NCBI RefSeq assembly: GCF_014287585.1
Contig: NZ_JACOOJ010000019.1
Coordinates: 1-64,000, forward strand
Reading direction: 5' to 3'
DNA from: Parabacteroides hominis
GTDB taxonomy: Bacteria; Bacteroidota; Bacteroidia; Bacteroidales; Tannerellaceae
DNA: 64,000 nucleotides
Every line of letters starts with the position of its first letter. Within the stretch, counting starts at the first letter, position 1. The position numbers were made by a program, and so were the translations under genes. Below, one piece after another: positions 1 through 9,585 of the stretch. The notes under the pieces are model-generated. The model was not told the DNA's origin. It made no database searches and saw only the letters and a list, made by a program, of their open reading frames with translations.

Positions 1-2
1 TC

Positions 3-350
3 GTATGCCAGAATGCAAATGGAAAGAACTACGTTCACAACATCAACGGTGTATTGGCAATGGGTCCGAAAGAAGATGCAGTTGTCGTAAACGTTCTTGA
101 AGTTTCTGCAGACGATGTAATTGCAACAGACAACGAAACAATCGCAACATCTGAAGTAGCCGTTATCGCAGGCGAAGGCCAGGTAACGATCGCTAACGCT
201 GCCGGCAAGAAGGTTGTTGTAAGCAACATCTTAGGCCAGGTAGTAGCCAACACGGTTCTTACTTCCGACAACGCTGTAATCGCTGCTCCCCAGGGTGTAG
301 TCGTAGTAGCTGTCGAAGGCGAAGAAGCTGTCAAAGCAATTGTAAAATAA
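3..350 (+). CDS. C-terminal end of a surface/secreted protein with DUF6383-like sorting tail (5' partial)
   Basis: The reading frame is open from the left edge of the window, so the start lies upstream; the ATG at 54 is internal. The visible 115 residues hold a hydrophilic, Val/Ala-rich segment and then a compact beta-rich tail with the pattern G-x-V-x-I-x-N-x-x-G-K-x-V-x-V-x-N-I-L-G-Q and a closing stretch of alternating valines and charged residues. This resembles the type IX secretion/Por sorting domains and the DUF6383 tail common in Parabacteroides surface proteins. The function of the missing N-terminal part cannot be told. The family assignment is from memory of the motif, not a search. 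Confidence 0.7.
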   Translation, partial: VCQNANGKNYVHNINGVLAMGPKEDAVVVNVLEVSADDVIATDNETIATSEVAVIAGEGQVTIANAAGKKVVVSNILGQVVANTVLTSDNAVIAAPQGVVVVAVEGEEAVKAIVK

Positions 351-370
351 AAGAAAACAAAAAAATTTCC

Positions 371-398
371 CTTGCCGGGGGATTGATCCCCCGGCAGG
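371..398 (+). terminator. Strong GC-rich hairpin downstream of the partial gene
   Basis: Inverted repeat with a 12-bp stem (371-382 against 387-398, one G-T pair) and a TTGA loop, starting 20 bases after the stop codon. An A-rich run precedes it and an AT-rich run follows, but there is no clean T tract on +; it may stabilise the mRNA end or act as a terminator. Confidence 0.6.
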
Positions 399-433
399 AA
401 GATATTTTATAATCAAATAATTCTAAAGTGTTT

Positions 434-613
434 GGCCGCGTACCGTGAAAACGGCAATTACCCTGCGACAGGCGAACAAGCGGTCAGATTTAATATTAAT
501 AATACTAAAGTATATTGAAATTAAAAGTTCAATGTAGCCTGTAGCCCTGTGAAGGACGAAAGCATACAGAAAACAAGCCCCGGAGGTGATCGACATCTTC
601 GGGGCTTCGTTAT
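434..613 (+). ncRNA. Candidate structured small RNA with its own terminator
   Basis: No reading frame of note occupies this stretch. Nested pairings can be seen: 434-439 pairs with 480-485 and encloses two hairpins, 443-446/451-454 closing a GAAA tetraloop and 462-465/469-472 closing a three-base loop. An AT-rich linker (486-530) follows, then a CCT/AGG stem closing a GTGA loop near 548-558, then an 8-bp hairpin at 575-582/600-607 followed by a T-rich run, as in an intrinsic terminator. The block lies between convergent genes. It fits no tRNA, SRP or RNase P pattern that I can recognise; a 6S-like or Bacteroidales-specific RNA is possible. Confidence 0.35.
575..613 (+). terminator. Intrinsic terminator between convergent genes
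   Basis: Perfect 8-bp GC-rich stem (575-582 with 600-607), with partial further pairing inside, followed by CGTTATTTTA. It could end the candidate RNA on + and lies about 40 bases beyond the stop of the GH2 gene on -. Confidence 0.6.
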
Positions 614-654
614 TTTAAAGACTGAATTTTAATACATCCTCTTCATCGAAGGAT

Positions 655-3414
655 TTATTGATTTAATAATTGCTTAATGGCTTCGCCAGACCGGGTTTCA
701 GTGTTATGGATCTTGCCGTAATCGAACAAAGCATCGAGTTCGTACGGTTGCAAGGACACTGCCGGGACAAAACGGTCGGAGGCAACATAGTTGCGAACCG
801 ATGTCAACAGTTGTTGCATGGCCGGGCGTTTCTCTATATCCTTAACCGGATCGACCGTGAGGACAAACAGCTTGCCGCTACCGACACGGGCTTCAAACGA
901 GATACCGAGCTTGCGGTTGACCTCGTAGGTATCGACACTCTGGATAACGGGAGTCAAGGCACGCATATCGGTCAGGTCGACAGCCGTGGCGTAGTTCAGG
1001 ATGTCCCACCACTGCCAGTCGGCATAGTAGGAGGTCGGGAAGTCACGGAAAACCGGGTGTCGGTGTTCGATACGCGTTCCGACGATCATCGGTTTCCAGT
1101 TGAACATGATCGGGTTCCAGAAATGGCTGGCGAAATGCGTCTTCCGTCCGGCGCAACTGTCCGGGATCAGCAGGACGTTCTCGCCTTTTTGAAGAAGTTC
1201 TTTCGCTTCGGTCCACCGACGGACGTATTTGTAACCTTCGGACGCAGGCTGCTTGACGGCAGGATAGACCCAGATATCCCATTCGTTACGGATATTTCCG
1301 GCGATACGCGCTTTCAGGGTGTAGCGTCCGGCGGTCGTGATCTTGTCCAACGGGATATGGATAATGCCTAAAGAATCGACCGTGCTGAACGGGATTTCCT
1401 TATGGCTTAGCTTACCGCTTGCCGTAACCTCTCCGCTTTCACTTTCGAGTTGCCAGGCCAGTTGGCCTTTGCGGATCGTTTCGGGACCGAAATGATAGAT
1501 ACCCATCTTCGCAGTAAAGGTCTCCGCATTTGTATAGGTACGCTTCGGCAGACGCGCCAACAGGACGACCGGGCCACATGACTCGCGGTATTTCTCAGGG
1601 GTTACCAGCCCTTTGCTTTCCCAGAAAGCATCCAAGATACCGACAAAGGCGCTCCCTTGTCCGGGGAAATCCGAAAGACCGAGCAACTGGAAACCGCCGG
1701 AAGTAGAGGTACGCAACAAAGCTTCATTCACTTCCTTATATTGGAGGACGGTATGAGCGCCGGTGGCACGGAAGAAATCACCTGCCTGATGAAGCATGCC
1801 ATTCTTGGCAAGCCGGTCTTGATAGACTTTGAAGTTGCGTGGTTCCAATATGCCTGTATATTTCTTCATCTCTTCGAAGTTGGGGTACATGCAACGCTGC
1901 CCCGTTTCGTGGGCGATGACCGGAACGTCGATGGACGACTCTTCGCCGCGATCCCAGTCGGTAGAGGGTTTGCCTTCGTAGACGGTGATCCAGCGTTTGT
2001 TCTTTTCTCCGACATTGGCAGCCACGTGGGAAGTATAATACTGGTCAGACTTCACATGCGTGCGAGCCGTAGAGGCGGAATAGAGACGGCGGTTGTCGTG
2101 GGCCTGCCCTTTCTTCACGAGGTCTTCGAGGACAGCAAAGTCGCCTTCGTTCTCATTGCCATTGCAAAAGAGGATGAAGGAAGGGTGGTTGCCATATTCA
2201 TCGAGAATAGCATACATCTCCTTCTCGAAGAAATCGCGGCGGGCGGGGTATTGCCCGACATCCTTGATCCACATCGGAAGTTCGACCTGCAGGTAAAGTC
2301 CCAATTCGTCTGCCGCATCGAAAGCAGCCTCCGGCGGACACCAGGAATGAAAGCGGACATGGTTCATACCGTAGTCTTTCACTGTATGAAAGATGCGTTT
2401 CCACTCCTTCACATCCGTAGCCGGATAGCCGGTGAGCGGAAAGACGCAACAGTCCAGGACACCGCGCAGGTGGATGTCGCGACCGTTCACACGGACATGG
2501 TTCCGGCCTTGTTCCACGCGGCGCATACCGAAGACGGACGAACGTATATCCTCGCCTGCCTCCGTCGCAAGTGTAGCGGTCAGGCCATATAAGGCGGGGG
2601 AAAACTCGTCCCACAGTTTCATATCCTTGCCCAAGGCAAGCTCCTGCTCGATCTTGCCTTCTTTGCCGGAAAGAGATACGGGGACTACTGACCGGCAGAC
2701 TTCTCTACCGTCCTTCTCCCGGATACGGAGGGTGAGTTCTCCTTTTACCGGGTTCCCGGAAGCGTGGAGGGCGAGGCGTACATTTACCTTCTTCGCTTCG
2801 ATATCGGGATAAATATCCATCTTCCCGATATAGCAAGACGGCTTGGCAATGAGTTCCATCCGGCCGACTACTCCGTTCCAGTTCGTTTGCGTGTATTCGG
2901 TCGTCCCGTGGTTCCACTGGTCCATCGGGTATTTCAGGCGGTTGTCTACACAGAGCGTCAGGGTGTGCAAGCCGGGTGTCAATTGTTTTGTCAAGGTAAA
3001 GCGGTTCGGGGTGGAAAGCCGTTCATCGGTCGCAACCGGTTCGCCATCCACAAAAACGGCTGTTTCCCAATGGCAGCGTTCCAGCGAGAGGATGATTTCT
3101 CTTCCTTCCCATTCTTCGGGTATCACGACTTCACGCTGATACCACGCCTGTCCGCAATATTCGAACTTGCGGCTCAGGCGGTCCACATGTGCCACGATAT
3201 TCCGGATCCCCTTGCCCCCTTCGTCCATAGAGCCGGGCAGTTCGATCGTTTCCGTCAGTTTACTCAAATACAATTCCGATCCAGGAGTCTTGCCGAATCC
3301 CATCGGGTCCAATTGGAAACGCCACAGCCCGGAAAGATCCATCCGGTCGGTCTGTGCCGCCTGAACCGTCAGGCAGGCAAACAGACCGATCAATAACATA
3401 GAGAGTCTTTTCAT
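655..3414 (-). CDS. Secreted glycoside hydrolase family 2 enzyme (distal gene of the operon)
   Basis: 919 residues with a signal peptide (about 1-20, ending V-Q-A-A). The order is that of GH2: a jelly-roll sugar-binding domain (about 25-195), an immunoglobulin-like domain (200-300) and a TIM barrel (300-600), then an extra C-terminal region that looks like a fused accessory domain. The acid/base glutamate is probably E421 in G-N-E-N-E-G and the nucleophile E503 in A-H-E-T-G. The paired W-C-P-P-E-A-A-F segment near 358-365 is shared with the next gene, so the two are paralogs. The substrate cannot be read from sequence: beta-galactosidase, glucuronidase and other exo-activities all occur in GH2. 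It begins 9 bases after the stop of the upstream paralog and is last in a four-gene - strand operon. Confidence 0.85.
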   Translation of the reverse strand: MKRLSMLLIGLFACLTVQAAQTDRMDLSGLWRFQLDPMGFGKTPGSELYLSKLTETIELPGSMDEGGKGIRNIVAHVDRLSRKFEYCGQAWYQREVVIPEEWEGREIILSLERCHWETAVFVDGEPVATDERLSTPNRFTLTKQLTPGLHTLTLCVDNRLKYPMDQWNHGTTEYTQTNWNGVVGRMELIAKPSCYIGKMDIYPDIEAKKVNVRLALHASGNPVKGELTLRIREKDGREVCRSVVPVSLSGKEGKIEQELALGKDMKLWDEFSPALYGLTATLATEAGEDIRSSVFGMRRVEQGRNHVRVNGRDIHLRGVLDCCVFPLTGYPATDVKEWKRIFHTVKDYGMNHVRFHSWCPPEAAFDAADELGLYLQVELPMWIKDVGQYPARRDFFEKEMYAILDEYGNHPSFILFCNGNENEGDFAVLEDLVKKGQAHDNRRLYSASTARTHVKSDQYYTSHVAANVGEKNKRWITVYEGKPSTDWDRGEESSIDVPVIAHETGQRCMYPNFEEMKKYTGILEPRNFKVYQDRLAKNGMLHQAGDFFRATGAHTVLQYKEVNEALLRTSTSGGFQLLGLSDFPGQGSAFVGILDAFWESKGLVTPEKYRESCGPVVLLARLPKRTYTNAETFTAKMGIYHFGPETIRKGQLAWQLESESGEVTASGKLSHKEIPFSTVDSLGIIHIPLDKITTAGRYTLKARIAGNIRNEWDIWVYPAVKQPASEGYKYVRRWTEAKELLQKGENVLLIPDSCAGRKTHFASHFWNPIMFNWKPMIVGTRIEHRHPVFRDFPTSYYADWQWWDILNYATAVDLTDMRALTPVIQSVDTYEVNRKLGISFEARVGSGKLFVLTVDPVKDIEKRPAMQQLLTSVRNYVASDRFVPAVSLQPYELDALFDYGKIHNTETRSGEAIKQLLNQ

Positions 3415-3423
3415 TCCTTGCTC

Positions 3424-6234
3424 CTATTTAGTGTATAATACGTCTTCTATTTTTAACTCCTGCGACGGGTTGAACGATCCGGATGCCATATATTCCAAAA
3501 GGCTCTGCCGGAACTGGGCTGCTGCCGGGCGTTTATCCAAATCGTTTTGCAGGTCGGCGCCACAAACCAACAGTTTGCCTTTTCCGACACGGGCTTCGTA
3601 GAGCATTCCGAGTTTGCGGTTCGTAAACCAGTCGTCGACGATATGGACGATCGGGCGGAAATCCTTCGGATAATCATCCAAGATCATGGCATCGCAACGG
3701 TTCATCAGATCCCACCATTGATAATCGCTCATTCCCTCATTCGGGAAAGCTGCCAATGCCGGATGTTTCGGATCACAACAGACACCCAGCGTATGCGGAG
3801 CCTGCCCACGGGTCCAAGCCGTATTCCAGAAGATGCTGGAGAAGCCGACGGCTATGTCGCCTCCCTTTTCAGACGGGACGGTTCCGTAGGTCAACAGCAG
3901 GACGGACCCGCCGTTATTTAGTTTATCCTGCGCCGTCCGGTCCAGACGTGTCGTGATATACGGGAGATTATCGACCGTCTTTTTCACTGCCGGATAGACC
4001 CAGATATTCCACTGATTCCGTATATCCGTGTCCCCAATTTGGACAGAGACAAGAAGTTGGGAAGGTTCTTTGATCTCAGAAAGGTCGCAGCCAATCGTTC
4101 CGGCCGGTATGCAATTGCCGAGGGGCAGCTCACGCGTGAAAGAGCCTTCCTTCAAGATCTGTTTGTCCGCAGTCGAAACAGTCCAGCGGATCGTTGTTTC
4201 GGGAAGCGGCTTCTCGCCGAAGTGGGCTATTTCCAGCGGGACTTCCAGTTTTTCATTATTCAACCAGACCATTTTCGGGAAACGGGCCAGCGGAACAGTG
4301 CTGTTACAGAACGTGCGGTATTCCTCACCCGTCACATATCCTTTATCTTCCCAGAAGGGGTCGAGCACACCTACCAGTGCTGTCCCCTGTCCGGGAAAGT
4401 CATGCAAGTCAAGCAGTTGGAAACCGGCAAAACCCGGTGTACGGAGAGCAGCTTCGATATCCGCCTTATAGCAGAGGGTCTGCAAGCGCCCGGAGGCATA
4501 AAGGAATTTCTCTCCCATATCTTCCATACCTTTACCGGCTAAGGTCTCCCTGAATATTTCTAAGTTTTTGGCTTTCAGTACGCCTGTATATTTCTCTATT
4601 TCCTTGAAGTTGGGGTAGACGCACCACTGCCCGATTTCGTGGCTGACGGTCGGCATGTTTGCCCGGATCTTGCCGGCAAAATCGTAATCCGTCCGGGGAG
4701 CCTCCCGGTTGATAATGCTGTTGATGCCTGCACCCCAAGCCTGTATGCGCGGGTCGGGAGTGTTCCAGTAGTCGGCATTCTCCACATACGGCCATCCGGC
4801 GGCACTGGAATAGACACGGCGGGGATCTTCCTTCTTCCAATGATCGACCAGACCGGAAAGATAGCGCACCTGGTCTGCCCCACCGGGTTCATTGCCGTAG
4901 ACCATCATGCAGAAGGAAGGATGGTTGCCGTATTCTTCGAGGATGCGGTCGCTCTCTTCCTTCAACCACTGATCCTGCGGTTTGCCGCTACCGACTTCCG
5001 CCCATCCGCCGCATTCTACTTGCAGGTAGATTCCCATACTGTCGGCCACATGGAAAGCGGCTTCCGGGGGACACCAGGAGTGGAAACGGACATGATTCAA
5101 GCCGTACTCCTTGCAGGTACGGTAGATCTTAGCCCAATAATCATTTTGCATGGCGGGATATCCTGTCAGCGGGAATATGCAGCATTCGAGCGTACCGCGC
5201 AGGAAGACGGGCTGCCCGTTAACCTCGAAACGCGTACCGTTTGCCTTGAACTCACGGAAACCGAAATCGCAGGCCTTTCTGTCAACTCCATCCGGCGACT
5301 GCAATAAGACATTCATCCTGTAGACATTCGGGGTATGCTCGGACCAGGTTTTTATCTCTTCTCCCATCTCTACAGTCGCTTCGATACAGTTATCCGAGTT
5401 TTTCGCATCGACTTCCACCTGGACAAATTCACCGACAGGTTTTCCAGAAGCGGTTTCCGCCTGCAAGGAAAGAGTCGAATTATCTTTGCCGGCATTTCCA
5501 GCCAGCCGTATCTTTAATGTAGCCTGCTTTTTCTTCAGATCCGGATAGATTTGGACGGATTCGATATACCGGAAAGGCTTTGCCGACAGCCTGATGTCCC
5601 CGATAATTCCGTTCCAGTTGCTTTGCGTATGGTCGGAAACACTATGTGCATTTATTCCGACCTCTGCATAAAGGCGGTTATCCACGCGCAATGTGATTGT
5701 ATGCTCTCCGGCTTGCAGGCCGTCTAAGACAAAGCGGTGGGGAGTCTGAAGGGAGTTCTGATCACCCATTTTCTTACCATCCATATAGAGGGTTGTCGCC
5801 CAATGCGTCCGTTCCAGATAAAGGACGACCGGGCGGTTCTCCCAACCGGAAGGCACATTCACTTTCTTCTGATACCAGGCTGCACCAACATAATGCTTGT
5901 CCGGGTTCAACCAGAAAGGCACTTTGATATTGCCCGGTTGCCGGTACTTGGCATATTCGGGCGCATTATACCAGGAGCTATCGACAACCTGTCCGGTCCA
6001 CCGGGTGTCCAGGCTGACATCTTCGCCTTTCCCCTGCTCTTGTAATGAACCCGGCAGACGGACAACGTCTCCCAGGTCTTTATTTTGCCACTCCTGCCCT
6101 ACTCCGGCATCCTCCGGGTCCAAAGCAAATTGCCACTCACCTGCCAGAGACAATTCGGAAGAAGTCTCTTTACAGGATAAAAAGAATATCAGGCTTATCG
6201 AGGCCCAAAATAAAAAGATGTTTACCTGCTTCAT
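3424..6234 (-). CDS. Glycoside hydrolase family 2 lipoprotein
   Basis: 936 residues. The N-terminus has a lipobox (F-L-S-C, Cys21), so the enzyme is probably anchored at the outer membrane or in the periplasm. Sugar-binding, Ig-like and TIM-barrel GH2 domains follow, with acid/base E449 in Y-G-N-E-P-G and candidate nucleophile E533 in S-H-E-I-G. Compared with its downstream paralog it carries an insert of about 35 residues near 80-115 (rich in W, Y and P) inside the sugar-binding domain. The two proteins share the unusual barrel motif H-V-R-F-H-S-W-C-P-P-E-A-A-F. The pair probably removes two sugars, or the same sugar in two contexts, from one oligosaccharide; this is inference from tandem placement. 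Confidence 0.85.
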   Translation of the reverse strand: MKQVNIFLFWASISLIFFLSCKETSSELSLAGEWQFALDPEDAGVGQEWQNKDLGDVVRLPGSLQEQGKGEDVSLDTRWTGQVVDSSWYNAPEYAKYRQPGNIKVPFWLNPDKHYVGAAWYQKKVNVPSGWENRPVVLYLERTHWATTLYMDGKKMGDQNSLQTPHRFVLDGLQAGEHTITLRVDNRLYAEVGINAHSVSDHTQSNWNGIIGDIRLSAKPFRYIESVQIYPDLKKKQATLKIRLAGNAGKDNSTLSLQAETASGKPVGEFVQVEVDAKNSDNCIEATVEMGEEIKTWSEHTPNVYRMNVLLQSPDGVDRKACDFGFREFKANGTRFEVNGQPVFLRGTLECCIFPLTGYPAMQNDYWAKIYRTCKEYGLNHVRFHSWCPPEAAFHVADSMGIYLQVECGGWAEVGSGKPQDQWLKEESDRILEEYGNHPSFCMMVYGNEPGGADQVRYLSGLVDHWKKEDPRRVYSSAAGWPYVENADYWNTPDPRIQAWGAGINSIINREAPRTDYDFAGKIRANMPTVSHEIGQWCVYPNFKEIEKYTGVLKAKNLEIFRETLAGKGMEDMGEKFLYASGRLQTLCYKADIEAALRTPGFAGFQLLDLHDFPGQGTALVGVLDPFWEDKGYVTGEEYRTFCNSTVPLARFPKMVWLNNEKLEVPLEIAHFGEKPLPETTIRWTVSTADKQILKEGSFTRELPLGNCIPAGTIGCDLSEIKEPSQLLVSVQIGDTDIRNQWNIWVYPAVKKTVDNLPYITTRLDRTAQDKLNNGGSVLLLTYGTVPSEKGGDIAVGFSSIFWNTAWTRGQAPHTLGVCCDPKHPALAAFPNEGMSDYQWWDLMNRCDAMILDDYPKDFRPIVHIVDDWFTNRKLGMLYEARVGKGKLLVCGADLQNDLDKRPAAAQFRQSLLEYMASGSFNPSQELKIEDVLYTK

Positions 6235-6276
6235 AATCCTATCAGTTTAAGTAATTCATATATCACGCCCGTTACA

Positions 6277-9200
6277 CTATAAAAGGTTTCCGACCATTTG
6301 CAAATGTATCTGTACTCCCTGGTGGTTATTGTCCATTCCGGCGGCGATGCGGAAATAACGTTCTGCCTTGTCGAGGTTGCCGAGTCCGAGATGCCCCAAC
6401 CCCATCAGGTAGTTGCAATGGATGCGGTTCTTCTTGTCCATGTCGTCTTCCCAAATCTGGAGATCGGGGAGCGAGACGGCGAAATAGTCCATCTTGAAGG
6501 TGTCGAACAAATGCTTTTCACCGAAGTCGATCAGCCGGTTAAAGCGCCCGCGGGCTTCTTCTTCACGTCCTAACTTACGGAGCGCCAGTCCCTGGTAGAA
6601 GATCTTATCCGGCTTCTGGTCGTTGTAGTACATGGCGGCTGCCGGTTGGCTATTCCCGGTGCTGGCTGCCAAGAACAGTTCGTGTGCTTCGGCTTCACGT
6701 CCCAATGCTCGCAAAGCACAGGCTTTGTAGTAATTGAAATCGTTCTCCTGGGCGCCATAGAGTTTCCCCTCGCCTAAGTTATGGGGATAGATGAAACATT
6801 CTTCGATCAGGTCCAATGCTTTTTCATTCTCCCCGGCTTTCAGGCAGGCTTTTACCAACTCGACACGTGCCAACTGGTACTGGGCAGGGACTTTCCCTTC
6901 TCCCCCTTCCCAGGGATGGAAACGGCGGGCATCGATCATGCGGATCGCTTCTTCATAACGTCCTAACTGATTCAATAAGGTGACATATTCCAAATAGAGG
7001 TCATCACGGGAGAAAGCCACTTCTTTCTGCTTGTCTAACAAGTCCAAGCGATCGGCATGGGGACGGTTCAGGCGTTTATACAACTGGTCGAGCTCCATCA
7101 GGATGCGTGCATCTTGTGTGTCCAGCCTGAACGCCCTTTCGAGCAGAGCCACTGCTTCCTGCTGTTTATTCAGTTTGTTGAAATAGGCCAATGACAAGTT
7201 ACGGAGAACCGTCGGAAACGTATCGTCTTGTCCGACCGACTTCTCCCATTCGGCTATCGCTTCGGTGTACTGGCGTTTGTCGTACCACAGGTTACCTAAA
7301 TAGTAATGGGCTTTGGGGGCGACGTCCGTAAACCGGATCACCGCCTGTAAAGCCGCGATCGCTTCGAGGGCATTCGGGAAGCAGCAGTCAGCCGGCTGGC
7401 GCTCGGCAACGCAGATAGCCATTTCAGCCTCTTTCAGGCGGCCTAAGGATAACAGGAACCAGCTTTTATAATAATGCAGCAATGTGCGTTCCGAGACAAC
7501 TACTTCGCAAGCGGCCTCAACCACCTTCAGGGCTTCTTCGAAGCAGCCGGCAGAGGCATAGTCGAGCGACAATTCCTCGTAGTTATGTCCTTCCGAACGC
7601 ATCCGCACGAGCAGGTCGTCCAGGATAGCTTGCTCGCCCGTCAACAGATACTCTTCAAAGCTACAGCCGAAGTTGAAGCGGTCGATCGCGAGGGATTCCC
7701 GGATCAGGTCTAACGCCTCGTCCACACGTCCGAGATGACGGAGAACGACAGCTTTCAGATGGCGACCGCGCAGGTTATGCCAATTGCGGAGCAGGGATTT
7801 ATCTATTTCATACAAAGCATCCTCCCAATTGCCTTTTGCGGCGGATAACTGGGCCAGCGAATAATACCCGGCATCCTGCCAGGCCGCATTCCAACAGGCT
7901 TTATAGAAACAGTCGTATGCCTCATCCGCCTTGCCCTGGTATTTCAGCGACAATCCGAGATTATACAAAGGCTCGCCATCATACGGGTTCGGGTTCTTTT
8001 CCGTCAGCGTCTTGACAGCACGGCGTAAATAAGGTTCGGCTTTTGCAAACTGCCCCTTGCGGATCAGCCACAGCCCCATTGCGTTATTGTTGCGGACATC
8101 GTCCGGTTCACGGCTGAGCGCCTCTTCATAATAGTCGGTTGCGGAATAGGTTGCATGACGATATTGCTCAAGATGCAAACCGGTCAGGTAGAGTTGTTCC
8201 GTCGTCCGGATATCCTTCGGGTCGAGAGCGGCTTTTGCCGGTTCGGGTACTTCCTTTATCTCATTGGGTTCGGGTTCCCAGGATAGAAGGAGTTTTCCCT
8301 TAAGGGTATAAACCGATACCCTTAAGCCTGTAAATTCTACCCTTGGGAATAGTTCTTCCAGGATTGCTTCCGGGGTGACGTCGCGGACAATATCCAGAAT
8401 CTGTTCTCCGGCTTTTGTGACCACGATATGCAGCTCTTTTTGGGCAGAAGTGGCAAAGATCTTCAGGCGCAGTGCTTCTCCTTCCGGCTCGATGTTCATC
8501 AACAGGTCGGAAGAAGCATTCTTCACCACTCCCAATTCCCGGTACGGCATAAAATACTGGGTGAAAGTCTTTTCTTCATACGGCTGCAACCAGGTGAAAT
8601 CCGGTTGGTTGTCGGTGTAGACTCCCGTCATCAACTCGATATAAGGACCGTCCGCATCCGTCAGGTTGCGATCCCAGGCCTGCCCGAAATCGCCGTTTCC
8701 CCAGGTCCATTGCTTTTTACCCGGAGAGACATGGTGGTTGGCGACATGCAGGACACCGGCACGGGTATCGTTTTCATAACCGCCGACAAAATTATAGTTG
8801 GAACGGATCGCCATGTAGGACGTCGGCACAGGGATATTCTTATAGCGGGAAATATCGACACCTGCCGAATAATCCATCTTATAATAGGTCCCGGTAGCAA
8901 TCGGATAGCGCGAGACATCCCGCTTTCCATGATCGAAAACGGCATTCACATCGCCGGGGAAGACCGACTGGTATTGCTCGTTCACGGCAACCGCCGGATT
9001 CGCCCACCAAAGGAAAGTCTGCGGAACAGGAGTCGGGTTGTACACCTTCCCCTGTATTTCCAGAACAGCACGGCCCGGACGTAACGTGAACCCGGCCATA
9101 CCTTTCTGGTGGAACATACGTTCCCTTTCGCTAACCCAAACAACCACACTGCCGTCCGGCTTTTTCTCGATCGAATAATCCACCGGAAGGAACGTGCTCG

Positions 9201-9576
9201 GACGGTGGTGCTGCGGCCAGTTGAACTCGATGCCGCCGGAGATCCAGGGGCCGGTCAGTCCGACCAGGGCCGGCTTGATCACATGATTGTAATAAATGAA
9301 ATGACGCTGCTTGATCTTGTCGTATGCCATCTGCACCCGTCCGCCGAGTTCCGGCAGGATCATTACCTTTATATATTCATTTTCCAGATACACGGCGTGA
9401 TAGGACTTGTCCTCACAGGTATCTTCGATCTTTTCAATTACAGGATACGGATATACGACCCCGCTGCTTCCCTGGTACACGCGTTTTTCCAGGAACATCG
9501 GATTCTTTTCCGGTTTACCGATGCCGTAGGTAGGGAGAAGGATGTCTTCTTCCCAAACTTTTACATTCTCTGCCAT
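6277..9576 (-). CDS. DUF5107 domain protein with long TPR array
   Basis: 1099 residues without a signal peptide, so probably cytoplasmic. The first 400 residues match the DUF5107 pattern: a beta-rich domain with Y-I-K-V-M-I-L-P-E-L-G-G-R and a W-I-S-G-G-I-E-F-N-W-P segment that recalls the galactose-mutarotase-like fold. From about 450 to the end there are helical tetratricopeptide repeats, many with the W-x-x-A/G-Y-x-x-A signature. Such proteins often lie beside sugar hydrolases and porters; their reaction is not known to me. The gene is preceded at 9 bases by the sugar porter and followed at 42 bases by the first GH2, which argues for a role in handling the released sugar. Confidence 0.85.
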   Translation of the reverse strand: MAENVKVWEEDILLPTYGIGKPEKNPMFLEKRVYQGSSGVVYPYPVIEKIEDTCEDKSYHAVYLENEYIKVMILPELGGRVQMAYDKIKQRHFIYYNHVIKPALVGLTGPWISGGIEFNWPQHHRPSTFLPVDYSIEKKPDGSVVVWVSERERMFHQKGMAGFTLRPGRAVLEIQGKVYNPTPVPQTFLWWANPAVAVNEQYQSVFPGDVNAVFDHGKRDVSRYPIATGTYYKMDYSAGVDISRYKNIPVPTSYMAIRSNYNFVGGYENDTRAGVLHVANHHVSPGKKQWTWGNGDFGQAWDRNLTDADGPYIELMTGVYTDNQPDFTWLQPYEEKTFTQYFMPYRELGVVKNASSDLLMNIEPEGEALRLKIFATSAQKELHIVVTKAGEQILDIVRDVTPEAILEELFPRVEFTGLRVSVYTLKGKLLLSWEPEPNEIKEVPEPAKAALDPKDIRTTEQLYLTGLHLEQYRHATYSATDYYEEALSREPDDVRNNNAMGLWLIRKGQFAKAEPYLRRAVKTLTEKNPNPYDGEPLYNLGLSLKYQGKADEAYDCFYKACWNAAWQDAGYYSLAQLSAAKGNWEDALYEIDKSLLRNWHNLRGRHLKAVVLRHLGRVDEALDLIRESLAIDRFNFGCSFEEYLLTGEQAILDDLLVRMRSEGHNYEELSLDYASAGCFEEALKVVEAACEVVVSERTLLHYYKSWFLLSLGRLKEAEMAICVAERQPADCCFPNALEAIAALQAVIRFTDVAPKAHYYLGNLWYDKRQYTEAIAEWEKSVGQDDTFPTVLRNLSLAYFNKLNKQQEAVALLERAFRLDTQDARILMELDQLYKRLNRPHADRLDLLDKQKEVAFSRDDLYLEYVTLLNQLGRYEEAIRMIDARRFHPWEGGEGKVPAQYQLARVELVKACLKAGENEKALDLIEECFIYPHNLGEGKLYGAQENDFNYYKACALRALGREAEAHELFLAASTGNSQPAAAMYYNDQKPDKIFYQGLALRKLGREEEARGRFNRLIDFGEKHLFDTFKMDYFAVSLPDLQIWEDDMDKKNRIHCNYLMGLGHLGLGNLDKAERYFRIAAGMDNNHQGVQIHLQMVGNLL

Positions 9577-9585
9577 ATTCTAAAG

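Noticed and set aside
540..575. Possible SRP-like GNRA hairpin in the candidate RNA
   Set aside because: The symmetric loop bases required in SRP domain IV are not present on the 5' side.
1657..2592. 311-codon frame on + opposite the GH2 gene
   Set aside because: Antisense shadow in GC-rich coding DNA; the GH2 catalytic motifs on - leave no room for a second gene.
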